Assembly: GCF_013046825.1 (NCBI RefSeq)
Contig: NZ_CP053187.1
Span: 1,167,501-1,231,500 of the forward strand
Direction of reading: 5' to 3'
Origin: Turicibacter sanguinis
Lineage (GTDB): Bacteria > Bacillota_I > Bacilli_A > MOL361 > Turicibacteraceae
DNA: 64,000 bases
The notes under the pieces are model-generated. The model did not search any database. It was not told the DNA's origin and saw only the letters and a program-made list of their open reading frames with translations. The number at the start of each line of letters is the position of its first letter. The stretch's first letter is position 1. The position numbers and the translations under genes were made by a program. Of this stretch, positions 33,929-42,550 are shown piece after piece.

Positions 33929-35017
33929 ATGACTCAAAATTATATAGAGCATTTAAATATAGAACAATTTCAAAAGGATTTAATTGATTGGTATTATATT
34001 GTGAAGCGTGATTTGCCTTGGCGTATTAATCGTGATCCGTATCGTATTTTAGTTTCAGAGATTATGCTACAACAAACTCAGGTTGTTACAGTGATTCCGT
34101 ATTATGAACGTTTTATGAAGCTTTTTCCAACCACAAAGGAGTTGGCAGAGGCGGATGAGCAAACATTGTTAAAGGCATGGGAAGGATTGGGGTATTATTC
34201 TCGTGCTCGTAATTTACAAGAGAGCGCAAAGATGATTGAAGCGATGGGTGGGTTTCCAACGACTCATGAAGAAATTTTAAAGTTAAAAGGCGTTGGTCCT
34301 TATACAGCGGGGGCTGTTAGTAGTATTGCTTTTGGTATCCCGGCTCCTGCGGTTGATGGGAATGTTTTTCGAGTAATGAGTCGAGTTTGTTGTATTTTTG
34401 AGGATATTGCGAAACCTAAAACTCGTAAAGTTTTTGAATCTGTGGTGACTGACGTGATAAGTCATGAGGATCCAAGTGCCTTTAATCAAGGATTAATGGA
34501 GCTTGGAGCGACAATTTGTACACCTAAATCTCCTAAGTGTTTGGAATGTCCAGTTCAAAAACATTGCCAGGCTTTTAAACAAGGGATTGATGATTTATTA
34601 CCTGTTAAAACTAAGGCGAATGCTCAAGTTAAAACTAAGTTAGTAGTGGCCATTGTTGAAAACCAATACGGTGAGTATTTGGTAAATAAGCGACCGGATA
34701 AAGGACTGCTAGCAAATTTTTATGAGTTTATGAGTTTTGAATATGATGGGACGCTAGAACCTGCTGAGTTCTTGTTAGAAAAGTTATCCCCAGTTTGTAA
34801 AAATGTTGAGTCCATTCAAGCGATTGGAACATTTAATCATGTTTTTTCACATCGAATTTGGGAAATGGAAAGTTATTCAGTTAAAGTAACAACGGATATT
34901 ACCTTGAGTGATGAGGTGGCAGAAAATAGTGGATTGTGGATAAGTTCTACAAGTTTACATGAGTATCCACTTGTAGCTGCACATCATAAGATTTTATCAG
35001 AGTATGATAAGTTATAG
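33929..35017 (+). CDS. mutY: A/G-specific adenine DNA glycosylase
   Basis: Base excision repair enzyme removing adenine mispaired with 8-oxoguanine. It has the N-terminal WYxxxKRDLPWR start, the catalytic Glu in SEIMLQQTQV, the helix-hairpin-helix LKGVGPYTAGAV with catalytic Asp in PAVDGNVFRV, and the 4Fe-4S cluster ligands in CTPKSPKCLECPVQKHC (CX6CX2CX5C, about residues 197-213). The C-terminal half is the Nudix-like 8-oxoG recognition domain (FNHVFSHRIWEME). ATG at 33929 after AGGTGATTAAG; length 362 is typical. Single gene. Confidence 0.96.
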   Translation: MTQNYIEHLNIEQFQKDLIDWYYIVKRDLPWRINRDPYRILVSEIMLQQTQVVTVIPYYERFMKLFPTTKELAEADEQTLLKAWEGLGYYSRARNLQESAKMIEAMGGFPTTHEEILKLKGVGPYTAGAVSSIAFGIPAPAVDGNVFRVMSRVCCIFEDIAKPKTRKVFESVVTDVISHEDPSAFNQGLMELGATICTPKSPKCLECPVQKHCQAFKQGIDDLLPVKTKANAQVKTKLVVAIVENQYGEYLVNKRPDKGLLANFYEFMSFEYDGTLEPAEFLLEKLSPVCKNVESIQAIGTFNHVFSHRIWEMESYSVKVTTDITLSDEVAENSGLWISSTSLHEYPLVAAHHKILSEYDKL

Positions 35018-35078
35018 TTTTGTCGAGTTGTTTTATTTGACCGAATAGGAAATATGTGTTAAGTTAAAAGTGTTAATG

Positions 35079-35163
35079 ATACTAGGGGTGCCTTACGGCT
35101 GAGAGTGTAGCGATACATAACCCTTTGAACCTGAACTAGTTAGGACTAGCGGAGGGAAGTAGA
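35079..35163 (+). ncRNA. TPP riboswitch (THI element)
   Basis: The plus strand shows the conserved GGGGTGCC, CTGAGA, ACCCTTTGAACCTGA, an ACTAGTTAGGACTAG P5-like stem and GCGGAGGGAAGTA, in the right order and spacing for the thiamine pyrophosphate aptamer. It precedes a thiamine transporter gene by about 90 nt, so ligand binding should reduce expression of thiT. Confidence 0.97.
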
Positions 35164-35218
35164 CAGAATTTTTATTAAATGCTATTTTAATAAAATTATA
35201 TTCTTATACTTTTAATTA

Positions 35219-35255
35219 AGCCGTAAAGCCTCCTTATAACAGGGAGGATTTTTTT
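35219..35255 (+). promoter_or_regulatory. thiT: Expression platform of the TPP riboswitch containing the thiT ribosome binding site
   Basis: CCTCC (35229-35233) pairs with GGAGG (35243-35247), and a run of seven T follows up to the ATG at 35256, so one hairpin is both a terminator and a lock on the ribosome binding site. Just upstream AGCCGTAA (35219-35226) is fully complementary to TTACGGCT (35093-35100) inside the aptamer, the likely alternative pairing partner. Confidence 0.7.
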
Positions 35256-35864
35256 ATGCAAAATTCAAAAACGAAAAAATTAGTGGAAATGAGTATCTTA
35301 GTTGCCTTAGCATTCGTGCTTGACTATGTAGCTAACATTTATTCAGGATGGTTCTGGCCATTTGGAGGATCAATTTCAATTTCATTAGTACCACTTGCCG
35401 TTATTGCATTTCGCTATGGGTGGGTAGCGGGATTTTTAAGTGGATTTACAATGGGATTGTTACAATTGCTAACGGGAGCTTATATCATGCACCCAATTCA
35501 AGTGTTATTTGATTATCCGTTACCATATGCAGTACTAGGATTTGCAGGATTCTTTGCAAGTAAGGTCAATGTGGTTGAAGTGGGGCAACGTAGTCTTTAT
35601 ATTTGGCTTGCCACAGGAATCGGTTCAATTGCAAGATTAGTGTGCCATATTATTTCAGGTGTCGTATTCTTCGCAGACTATGCACCAGAAGGAATGAATC
35701 CAGTTGTATATTCAGTTGGTTATAATACACCATTTGTTTTAGCATCATATATTTTGAGTGCTATTATCTTAGTTGTTTTATATAAACGTTACGCGAATCA
35801 ATTAGTTCGTATACAAAAAGAAAAAGTAGTGACTCCTTCAAGTGAAACAGCTGCATCAGTATAA
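35256..35864 (+). CDS. thiT: Thiamine ECF transporter substrate-binding subunit ThiT
   Basis: S-component of an energy-coupling factor transporter that takes up thiamine together with the shared EcfAAT module encoded elsewhere. Six hydrophobic segments; the family text LVEMSILVALAFVLDY and NIYSGWFWPFGGSISISLVPL matches ThiT, including the aromatic residues of the thiamine site, and GYNTPFVLASYILSAIIL near the end. Length (202) is slightly above the usual 180-190 through a hydrophilic tail. It lies behind a TPP riboswitch, which independently supports the substrate. ATG at 35256 immediately follows the terminator-like T-run. Confidence 0.96.
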   Translation: MQNSKTKKLVEMSILVALAFVLDYVANIYSGWFWPFGGSISISLVPLAVIAFRYGWVAGFLSGFTMGLLQLLTGAYIMHPIQVLFDYPLPYAVLGFAGFFASKVNVVEVGQRSLYIWLATGIGSIARLVCHIISGVVFFADYAPEGMNPVVYSVGYNTPFVLASYILSAIILVVLYKRYANQLVRIQKEKVVTPSSETAASV

Positions 35865-35872
35865 AAAATTAG

Positions 35873-35907
35873 AAAAAGAGCAATTTTAATCAGATTGCTC
35901 TTTTTTA
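35873..35907 (+). terminator. Intrinsic terminator of thiT
   Basis: AAAAGAGCAAT, short loop, ATTGCTCTTTT. Confidence 0.88.
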
Positions 35908-35979
35908 TGTAGATGAATAATACTATTTAATTCGGAGAATGTAAAAAATAAATTTTAAGATAATAAATTTAGGATACTG

Positions 35980-36008
35980 TTGACATTATGTATGAGAGGG
36001 TATATAAT
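35980..36008 (+). promoter_or_regulatory. Consensus sigma-A promoter of the cold shock gene
   Basis: TTGACA, 17-bp spacer, TATAAT: a perfect match to both boxes. It implies a 5' leader of about 140 nt, the size of structured leaders known to control cspA-type mRNAs. Confidence 0.9.
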
Positions 36009-36157
36009 AAGAGTATGTTAAGTAGTTGTCTATAGCTTTTAAAAATCATGAAATTCACATGTTATTAGAGATTATATTCTACCACTCAATGTAATCTGTA
36101 ATAATACGTGAATTTTTTTACTTTCATTACAGAAATAAAATTTTAGGAGGTACCAAT

Positions 36158-36358
36158 ATGAAAGGTACAGTTAAATGGTTTAACGAAGAAAAAGGATTTG
36201 GATTTATCACTGCAGAAAACGGAAGCGACGTATTCGTTCACTTCTCAGCAATTAAAGCTGACGGATTCAAACGTCTTGAAGAAGGACAAAAAGTAACATT
36301 TGAAACTGCTGAAGGACAACGCGGACTTCAAGCTCAAAATGTTGTTGTAAACTTCTAA
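36158..36358 (+). CDS. Cold shock protein (CspA/CspB family)
   Basis: Small OB-fold RNA chaperone of 66 residues. RNP1 is KGFGFITAE and RNP2 is DVFVHFSAI, with the usual [13 protein letters not shown] start and a C-terminal AQNVVV. It binds single-stranded RNA and melts secondary structure, during cold shock or normal growth. ATG at 36158 after TTAGGAGG. It has a perfect sigma-A promoter and a 140-nt leader containing TCACATG and CGTGAATT segments that can pair, suggesting post-transcriptional control. Highly biased codons point to abundant expression. Confidence 0.97.
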   Translation: MKGTVKWFNEEKGFGFITAENGSDVFVHFSAIKADGFKRLEEGQKVTFETAEGQRGLQAQNVVVNF

Positions 36359-36382
36359 TTAAGAGATTAATAAGAATTTATG

Positions 36383-36414
36383 AGAGACTTCATGTTTATG
36401 AAGTCTCTTTTTTT
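36383..36414 (+). terminator. Intrinsic terminator of the cold shock gene
   Basis: AGAGACTTCAT, 4-nt loop, ATGAAGTCTCT and a T-run. Confidence 0.92.
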
Positions 36415-36463
36415 GTTTATCATGTATACTAGAGTTAATACTATTAAAATTGAGGGATGACTG

Positions 36464-37561
36464 ATGCGAGATTTAAATGGATTATTAGAGAAGCAGAATT
36501 TAACGTTGCTTGGTTCATTAATTAAGGTAAATCGAATTCGTCAAAATATGAGTCAGCAACATTTAGCACAGGGGATTTGTGTGCCTTCTTATTTGAGTAA
36601 GATTGAGAATGGGGAGGTTGTCCCAAGTCTTGATATTATTGAGTCTTTGTTTGATGAGCTTGATATTAGATACTATAGCGATTCAAATTTTTTAAGAGAA
36701 AGTCGAGAGTTAATTGATGAGTTTTTTGATGAACTGAATTTAAATGGTTTTGTGAAGTCTGGTGAGATTTTTGAACGATTAGTAAAGCAAGAGGATAAGT
36801 TTATTCATTCTCCTTTGATTGTTGACTATTATTTAGTCCATTTTGCGAAGTTTTGTTCAACATCTGAGCGTGATAAGTTTGATGAGGTATTGATGATGAT
36901 TCAATCTATTGAGCATTTATTAACGAATCATCAACGATTTAAGTATTATTTTTATTTAGGGTTAGATCAGTTGCTTTATTATCGCGATGCGACCTTAGCA
37001 CGCGATTTGTTATTAAAGTCTACTAATTATGAAACAACAGGGCATTCTCTTTTGTATTTGGCGATGGCTTATTATAAGTTGTCGAGTTACTATGAAGCAT
37101 TTGAATTTGCTGAAAAGTCGTATCAAACTTATTTGGATGAGGGAAATTTAATTGGGTTGATTGGCTTTTATCATTTTAAGGCGGTACTTTGTTATAAGGT
37201 AGGGAGTACTGAGCGCGCACTTAGACAGTATGAGCGCTCTGTGACTTATATGAAGAAGTTGAATCGTTTGGAGTTTTTGAAGGAGGCACAGGAGGGTCAG
37301 ACTTTTATGTTAAATCGATTGAATCAGTCGGATGAGCCTTTGGTGATTGAGGATACAATTACCTCACAAATCTTAACGCTTTGTGAAAATGGGGATAAGT
37401 CACAGCTTGATGAACTTCAAGATTTAATTACGAAATATAAGGAACAGGGAATGTCTAACTTATTGTATGATGAATGTTTATATGAATCAGTTATAAAGTT
37501 TTATGTACGAAATCGGATGTATAAAGACGCTTATTTATTAACTGGTGAGAATCATTTGTGA
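36464..37561 (+). CDS. XRE-type HTH regulator with TPR-like C-terminal domain
   Basis: A 365-residue protein with an N-terminal helix-turn-helix (LIKVNRIRQNMSQQHLAQGI followed by VPSYLSKIENGEVVPSLDII, residues 18-60) and about 280 residues of helical repeats (ALRQYERSVTYMKKLN, YYEAFEFAEKSYQTYLDEG) resembling tetratricopeptide repeats. This layout is shared by the RRNPP regulators (Rgg, PlcR, PrgX) that sense short peptides. No small precursor-peptide gene is evident next to it, so peptide sensing is only a possibility. ATG at 36464 after GAGGGATG. The adjacent maltodextrinase gene on the same strand could be a target, but nothing proves it. Confidence 0.85.
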   Translation: MRDLNGLLEKQNLTLLGSLIKVNRIRQNMSQQHLAQGICVPSYLSKIENGEVVPSLDIIESLFDELDIRYYSDSNFLRESRELIDEFFDELNLNGFVKSGEIFERLVKQEDKFIHSPLIVDYYLVHFAKFCSTSERDKFDEVLMMIQSIEHLLTNHQRFKYYFYLGLDQLLYYRDATLARDLLLKSTNYETTGHSLLYLAMAYYKLSSYYEAFEFAEKSYQTYLDEGNLIGLIGFYHFKAVLCYKVGSTERALRQYERSVTYMKKLNRLEFLKEAQEGQTFMLNRLNQSDEPLVIEDTITSQILTLCENGDKSQLDELQDLITKYKEQGMSNLLYDECLYESVIKFYVRNRMYKDAYLLTGENHL

Positions 37562-37682
37562 GAAAGTCTTACTTTTAAAAGGTCTTTAATATAAATTTTA
37601 GCCCTTCATTTCTCATTGGCAGTACGATGAATATGAGGACTCTTTTTTGTATAATGAAGAAGTAAGAAGGGGGCAGCTAAAA

Positions 37683-39452
37683 ATGATTAAACAAGCAATT
37701 TACCACCGTGCAAAAAGTGCGTATGCTTATGCATATGACAAAGAAACGCTTCATATCCGTTTAAGAAGTGCTAAAAATGATATAAAGTTAGTCAAGTTAC
37801 TTGGAAATGATCCATATGATTGGCAACCTAATGAGAAAGGTGAATATGAATGGTGCTTAAAATCAACGCCAATGATAAAACAACATTCAACATCAGAGTT
37901 TGATTACTGGTTTATTGAAATCAAGCCAACGTATCGTCGTTTTAAATATGGATTTATTTTAAATGATGGGATAGAAGAATTATTATTTATTGAGCGTGGA
38001 TTTTTTAGTGTTGAGGATGAAGTAATTAAGAAGGATGTTAATAGTTATTTTGCATTTCCGTATTTAAATGCTGAAGACGTATTTAAGGCACCAGATTGGG
38101 TACGTGATACGATGTGGTATCAAATTTTTCCTGAACGTTTTGCAAATGGAGATGATTCAATTAGTCCTGAGAATGTTCTTCCTTGGGGAGAGGGGGAAGT
38201 GACGATTGATTCTTTTTATGGTGGTGACTTGCAAGGAATTGTGGATAAGTTGGATTATCTGCAAGAGCTTGGAATTAATGGACTTTATTTAACTCCGATT
38301 TTTGAATCACCGTCTACTCATAAGTATGATACGGTGGATTATTATAAAATTGATCCTCATTTTGGAGATGATGCTATTTTTAAAACGTTAGTAAATGAAG
38401 CTCATCAGCGTGGAATGAAAGTGATGCTTGATGCAGTGCTTAATCATATGGGATATCATTCACCTCAGTGGCAAGATGTTGTGAAAAATGGTGAGCAGTC
38501 AGTATACAAAGACTGGTTCTTCATTCATGAGTTTCCAGTTGTTGATGAGGAAGGGGCTCCGATTATCGGAACGTACGAAACTTTTAGCTTCACACCGTAT
38601 ATGCCAAAGATTAATACAAATCATAAAGAGGCAAAACAATATTTAATTAATATCGCATTGTATTGGATTAAGGAGTTTGGGATTGATGCCTGGCGACTTG
38701 ATGTTGCCAATGAGATTTCTCATGACTTTTGGCGTGATTTTAGAAAGGCTGTTAAAGAGGCGAATCCCGATTTATATATTGTAGGAGAGACTTGGCATGA
38801 TTCTTATGCCTGGCTTTTAGGCGATCAATTTGATGCGGTAATGAATTATCCATTAACGAAAGCTATTTTAGAGTTTGTGGCGACCAATCATATCGATGAT
38901 CAAGGTTTTGTTGATACAATTGTTGAGGCACTTTATCGATATCCTGCTAATGTGAATGACGTAATGTTTAATTTACTCGATAGTCATGATACACCACGTC
39001 TTGCTACTTTAGCTGATGGATGTGAAGGTAAAATCAAGCTCGCTTATTTATTACTTTATTCGTTAATAGGGTCTCCGTGTATTTTTTATGGATCTGAAGT
39101 GGGACTTGAGGGGGATAATGATACTCGTTCACGTCAGTGTATGATTTGGACTGACGCTGCTTGTGAGATGCCTTATTTTACGCATTTAAAGCGTTGTATT
39201 GAGTTAAGAAAAGAGTATTCTGGGAACTTAGAGTTTATTTATCATCATCAAAATACGTTAATTTATAGAAAGTTTGATGAACATCATAGTATTTATTTTA
39301 TTATTAATAATAATCCTTATCACATAACGATTCCATTAATCCCTGAGCTAAAAAATAAGGAAGTTCATGAGTTGTATGGAAATCAGATTTTGTCATTTGA
39401 TGAGACAGTAAGTTTGGATTCATATGGTTTTATGGTTGTGAAGGCACGCTAA
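37683..39452 (+). CDS. GH13 neopullulanase / cyclomaltodextrinase
   Basis: Cytoplasmic alpha-glucan hydrolase (589 residues) of the GH13_20 type. The N-terminal 120 residues form the CBM34-like domain involved in dimerisation (LHIRLRSAKNDIKLV); the catalytic barrel follows with LDAVLNHMGYHSP, nucleophile Asp in AWRLDVANEISHDFW (about residue 340), acid/base Glu in YIVGETWHDSY and the third Asp in LLDSHDTPRL (about 434). The sequence WYQIFPERFANGD is typical for the subgroup. It would cleave maltodextrins, cyclodextrins or pullulan. Start is the ATG at 37683 after AAGGGGGCAG; an ATG further upstream is not preceded by a ribosome binding site. No maltose transporter is adjacent. Confidence 0.94.
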   Translation: MIKQAIYHRAKSAYAYAYDKETLHIRLRSAKNDIKLVKLLGNDPYDWQPNEKGEYEWCLKSTPMIKQHSTSEFDYWFIEIKPTYRRFKYGFILNDGIEELLFIERGFFSVEDEVIKKDVNSYFAFPYLNAEDVFKAPDWVRDTMWYQIFPERFANGDDSISPENVLPWGEGEVTIDSFYGGDLQGIVDKLDYLQELGINGLYLTPIFESPSTHKYDTVDYYKIDPHFGDDAIFKTLVNEAHQRGMKVMLDAVLNHMGYHSPQWQDVVKNGEQSVYKDWFFIHEFPVVDEEGAPIIGTYETFSFTPYMPKINTNHKEAKQYLINIALYWIKEFGIDAWRLDVANEISHDFWRDFRKAVKEANPDLYIVGETWHDSYAWLLGDQFDAVMNYPLTKAILEFVATNHIDDQGFVDTIVEALYRYPANVNDVMFNLLDSHDTPRLATLADGCEGKIKLAYLLLYSLIGSPCIFYGSEVGLEGDNDTRSRQCMIWTDAACEMPYFTHLKRCIELRKEYSGNLEFIYHHQNTLIYRKFDEHHSIYFIINNNPYHITIPLIPELKNKEVHELYGNQILSFDETVSLDSYGFMVVKAR

Positions 39453-39552
39453 GGCGTGCTTTTTTGTTTGAATTTGAAAGTATTTAAGGGTTAGGTCCAT
39501 TCTCGTGGTATAATGTAATGGAAATATATTGATTTTAAAGGAGGTAGGGGTT

Positions 39553-39903
39553 ATGCTAGAGTTTTCTGTGTTTATTGTTGGATTACTTTCGATGTTAATT
39601 GGTGTGGTTAATGTTTTAGAGTCAGACCAAGATATACGAAGGTTTGGATATCGAGTTAGATCAGTTTTACAAACAAAAGAATCATGGCAGTTTGCGAATA
39701 AAGTTTTTGGTGTGATGTTAGTTAGTATGGGGGCAATTGCTCTTGTGATTGGGATTATATTAAATTCATATATTCGATTACTGAGTCCTTTTGAGGTTGT
39801 GATGATTAATGTTTTGGAGTTAGTTGTGATTGTATTAATTTCAATGGCTGTAACAGAGATTAGAGTTAAACAATTATTTAATAAAGAAGGAAAACAAAAA
39901 TAA
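39553..39903 (+). CDS. SdpI/YfhL family membrane protein
   Basis: A 116-residue protein with an N-terminal TM segment and two further TM helices flanking the SdpI-family signature GYRVRSVLQTKESWQFANKVFGVMLVSMG. SdpI is the immunity protein against the SDP toxin in Bacillus, and YfhL a relative; most homologues have no assigned role. There is no sdpC-like toxin gene here. I start at the ATG at 39553 (MLEFSV) after GGAGGTAGGGG; an upstream ATG has no ribosome binding site. It is an intact relative of the interrupted gene at 23233. A bidirectional terminator separates it from the next gene. Confidence 0.82.
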   Translation: MLEFSVFIVGLLSMLIGVVNVLESDQDIRRFGYRVRSVLQTKESWQFANKVFGVMLVSMGAIALVIGIILNSYIRLLSPFEVVMINVLELVVIVLISMAVTEIRVKQLFNKEGKQK

Positions 39904-39926
39904 TATGATTGATGTAATAAGTTTAA

Positions 39927-39976
39927 TAAAAAGGCCTACACTTAATTAGAGATAATTAAATGTAGGTCTTTATTTT
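39927..39976. terminator. Bidirectional terminator between convergent genes
   Basis: AAAGGCCTACA and TGTAGGTCTTT with inner TTAATTA/TAATTAA pairing; T-runs follow on both strands. Confidence 0.85.
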
Positions 39977-39985
39977 GATTCAATT

Positions 39986-41155
39986 TTATTTCTTAAGATA
40001 TAATTCGCCGTCAATGATACATTGATTTTGTCCTATTTTTTTAGATTCATTTAAAAAATGAGAAGCTTTATTATAATTAATTTCCTTTGAAGTTGTTCTA
40101 TCTATTTGACAGGCACCGACATTAATCGTTATTTTTGGTGTGATGTTAATTTGATCTAGGTCAGAAAAAATATGACTAATAAACTTTTCAAGATTTTTTT
40201 GATTTTTATCCGTAAGAGAACAAAAGATACTTCCATCTAATCTGAAAAATAGCTCTTCTGAATAATTTAAAAGGATTTTTGATAATATTTTTAAATATTC
40301 GTCACCTTGTTGATAGCCATATAAAGTATTAATTAAATCAAGATTACTGAATTCTATTAATACTAAATAGTAATTATATTTAGAATCTTCAAAGATATTA
40401 TTATAAACGGTATTAAATTTTCGGCGATTATACATTTGAGTTAAGGAATCTTCTACTGATAATTTAGTCATATTGATTATTTCTGTTATATCCTTGGCTA
40501 CACATAACACGCCTTGATTTACCTTTTGTTTTAGTACCTGATAAGAGCGTCCTAAAAATACTTCAACGCCTGAGTAAGAACCGTGTAATAAAGTATCATT
40601 ATCTCCACATTTACATTGATAATATAATTCTTCAGAAAGAATTCCCTTACGCACTAAATCCCAATCATTTAATCCTATTAGCTCATTCTCCTTAAGACCG
40701 ACAAAGTCTAAATAACTTTGATTCGCGATAACATAGTTTAAATTCTCATCTTTAAAGAACATATAATCTTTTGAATGTTGTATCAGTTCAGTCAATAGCT
40801 CTTTTTTTCTATCATTAGAAAAATTAATGGATTTTCCCTCAACTAAGAATATGTTTTCGTGTCGGATAATTTTTATTATTAAATGTTGATCTGGTATTTG
40901 ATAATAATTTGGAATGGTAATTTTCTTAATTGGAGAATGGAGTGAAAAATCTTTGATTTGCTTACTTAATAAACAAAATAAGCAAAGCTCTTTTTGACAA
41001 TTTAGATGATGCAAGGACTCACCTAGGATGCTATCTTTATTTATATTAAAGATTTCTTCTGCTACTTGATTCGCATAAATAATTTTAAATTCATTATTAA
41101 TAACTAATATTCCTTTAGATAAATGGTCTAGTATTTTATATTCTGAGTTAGACAT
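39986..41155 (-). CDS. PAS-PAS-GGDEF protein with a degenerate GGDEF site
   Basis: A 389-residue sensor-type protein. Residues 1-110 form a PAS domain (LSKGILVINNEFKIIYANQ) with a Cys cluster (NCQKELCLFCLLSKQ); residues 115-230 a second PAS (MFFKDENLNYVIANQSYLDF); the rest is a GGDEF-type fold (DSLTQMYNRRKF, NTLYGYQQGDEYLKILS). The catalytic signature reads RLDGSIFCSL where RLGGDEFxxL is expected, and the metal-binding IDID region is LIEF, so diguanylate cyclase activity is unlikely. It may bind GTP or c-di-GMP, or act through the PAS domains. ATG at 41155 after AGGAAGTGATT. Single gene. Confidence 0.85.
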   Translation of the reverse strand: MSNSEYKILDHLSKGILVINNEFKIIYANQVAEEIFNINKDSILGESLHHLNCQKELCLFCLLSKQIKDFSLHSPIKKITIPNYYQIPDQHLIIKIIRHENIFLVEGKSINFSNDRKKELLTELIQHSKDYMFFKDENLNYVIANQSYLDFVGLKENELIGLNDWDLVRKGILSEELYYQCKCGDNDTLLHGSYSGVEVFLGRSYQVLKQKVNQGVLCVAKDITEIINMTKLSVEDSLTQMYNRRKFNTVYNNIFEDSKYNYYLVLIEFSNLDLINTLYGYQQGDEYLKILSKILLNYSEELFFRLDGSIFCSLTDKNQKNLEKFISHIFSDLDQINITPKITINVGACQIDRTTSKEINYNKASHFLNESKKIGQNQCIIDGELYLKK

Positions 41156-41343
41156 GGTAATCACTTCCTAAATGATTTCTTTTATGAAATTCTAACACAA
41201 AATAAAAACGTTTTAAATAAAAATACTTTAATAGTATTTATATATACGTAGAAAATACAGAGGAAATTTAAATAGGTAATATATCTGTTATACATTCTTC
41301 ATATTTGCATGACTTTTAATATCTATAAAGAGTATACAGATAA

Positions 41344-41375
41344 AATAAAAAAGAAGATTTCATTTAAAATCTTCT
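41344..41375 (-). terminator. Terminator overlapping the small membrane protein gene
   Basis: On the minus strand AAGAAGATTT, 5-nt loop, AAATCTTCTT and TTTTATTTT; the stem includes the stop codon of the small gene. Confidence 0.7.
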
Positions 41376-41524
41376 TGAGAATCGTGATGTGATGTTTTGG
41401 TGATGAGAGAATAAAGTTTTAAAAAAGTATAAGTTAAAAGTGCTAAGACGATTGTCAACATAATTAATTCGATTGCAATAAATGTAAGAGCCTCAATCGG
41501 TGTTTCGATAAATTCGGTATTCAT
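41360..41524 (-). CDS. Small membrane protein, 54 residues
   Basis: ATG at 41524 preceded by AAAGAGGTGATAG, a good ribosome binding site. The product starts MNTEFIETPIEALTFIAIE, continues as one long transmembrane helix (LIMLTIVLALLTYTFL) and ends in a charged tail (KTSHHDSQEDFK). It has its own terminator. A second small gene at 55846-56004 starts MQVEVIETTGG and has the same layout, so the two may be related. Function unknown; holin-like toxin, regulator of a membrane complex or simple small membrane protein are all possible. The rest of the 41165-41700 gap shows only AT-rich promoter-like sequence. Confidence 0.65.
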   Translation of the reverse strand: MNTEFIETPIEALTFIAIELIMLTIVLALLTYTFLKLYSLITKTSHHDSQEDFK

Positions 41525-41700
41525 TGCTATCACCTCTTTAACCTCATTATGTCACAGATAAATTTTTTCATTCAAAATGACTTTTAAAATTTAGATACCA
41601 ATTATTGTTACGTGTCGAAGAAAGAGTTTAAGTGTAGATTAAATGTCTTTTTTGTAGTATCCTATGTTTATCAACATTAGTTTGTAGGAGGATGGCCAGG

Positions 41701-42501
41701 ATGGAGATTAAGGTTGCTTTTTTTGATGTAGATGGAACGATTGTGGATAATCATTCAACGCATTCGCATAGTTCAGATATGGAGTTAGTACCAGCGTCAA
41801 CGATTGAGGCGATTAAATTATTAAAAGAGAATGGAATCACGCCTTTTATTGCAACAGGACGTTCTCCATTTATGATTGAAGATTTACTTGAGGGATTAGA
41901 AATTGATAGTTATATTTGTACGAATGGTCAATATGCTGTGATGCATGGTAAAGTGATTCATGAGGCACCTTATTCAGAAACTTTACTTGATGAAATTGTA
42001 GATGTTTCTAAGAAGCATGATATTCCACTTTTATGGATGCCAGCAGAGCATTATATTTTATCAGGTGCCAATCAAGAACTTTTATTATCAGGACTTGAAG
42101 CCATGAAGTTGCCTTATCCTAGAATTCAAACAGATTTAGAAAAACCTGATTTTAAGGTGTATCAGATGGTAGCGGGAGTTACAAAAGAGAATGAGCATTT
42201 CTTTGAGTCAATTAAAGAAATTCGCATTGTTCGTTGGCAAGAAAATGGCGTTGATTTATTACCGTTACATGGTTCAAAAGCAACTGCTATTCAAACGATT
42301 TTAGACAAAATCGGGTTGAAACCTGAGAATGCAATTGCGTTCGGAGATGGCTTCAATGATATTGAGATGTTGCAAGCAGTTGGAATGGGTGTTGCAATGG
42401 GGAATGCTCATAAAGATGTTCAAAAGCATGCTAACTATGTCACAAAACCAGTTCATGAAGATGGAATCTACCATGCTTGTAAACATTTTGGGTTAATTTA
42501 A
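41701..42501 (+). CDS. HAD superfamily (Cof-type, IIB) phosphatase
   Basis: Phosphatase of 266 residues with motif I FFDVDGTIVDNHS, motif II in PFIATGRSPF, the Lys of motif III in HGSKATAIQ and motif IV AFGDGFNDIEML, plus a C2B cap domain. It is the second Cof-type protein in the window and likely acts on a sugar phosphate or cofactor phosphate. I start at the ATG at 41701 because GGAGG lies eight bases before it; the ATG at 41692 abuts that site. It converges with the fucosidase gene across a bidirectional terminator, so it is a single-gene transcript. Confidence 0.88.
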   Translation: MEIKVAFFDVDGTIVDNHSTHSHSSDMELVPASTIEAIKLLKENGITPFIATGRSPFMIEDLLEGLEIDSYICTNGQYAVMHGKVIHEAPYSETLLDEIVDVSKKHDIPLLWMPAEHYILSGANQELLLSGLEAMKLPYPRIQTDLEKPDFKVYQMVAGVTKENEHFFESIKEIRIVRWQENGVDLLPLHGSKATAIQTILDKIGLKPENAIAFGDGFNDIEMLQAVGMGVAMGNAHKDVQKHANYVTKPVHEDGIYHACKHFGLI

Positions 42502-42506
42502 TCATA

Positions 42507-42550
42507 TAAAAAAGCATTAGCCGATATCAGGTTAATGCTTTTGATTTTTT
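42507..42550. terminator. Bidirectional terminator
   Basis: AAAAAAGCATTA and TTAATGCTTTT around a 12-nt loop, with T-rich ends on both strands, between convergent genes. Confidence 0.8.

Noticed and set aside
36464-37646. Quorum-sensing pair with a peptide pheromone gene
   Set aside because: The HTH-TPR protein resembles RRNPP regulators, but no short secreted peptide gene with a ribosome binding site was found beside it.
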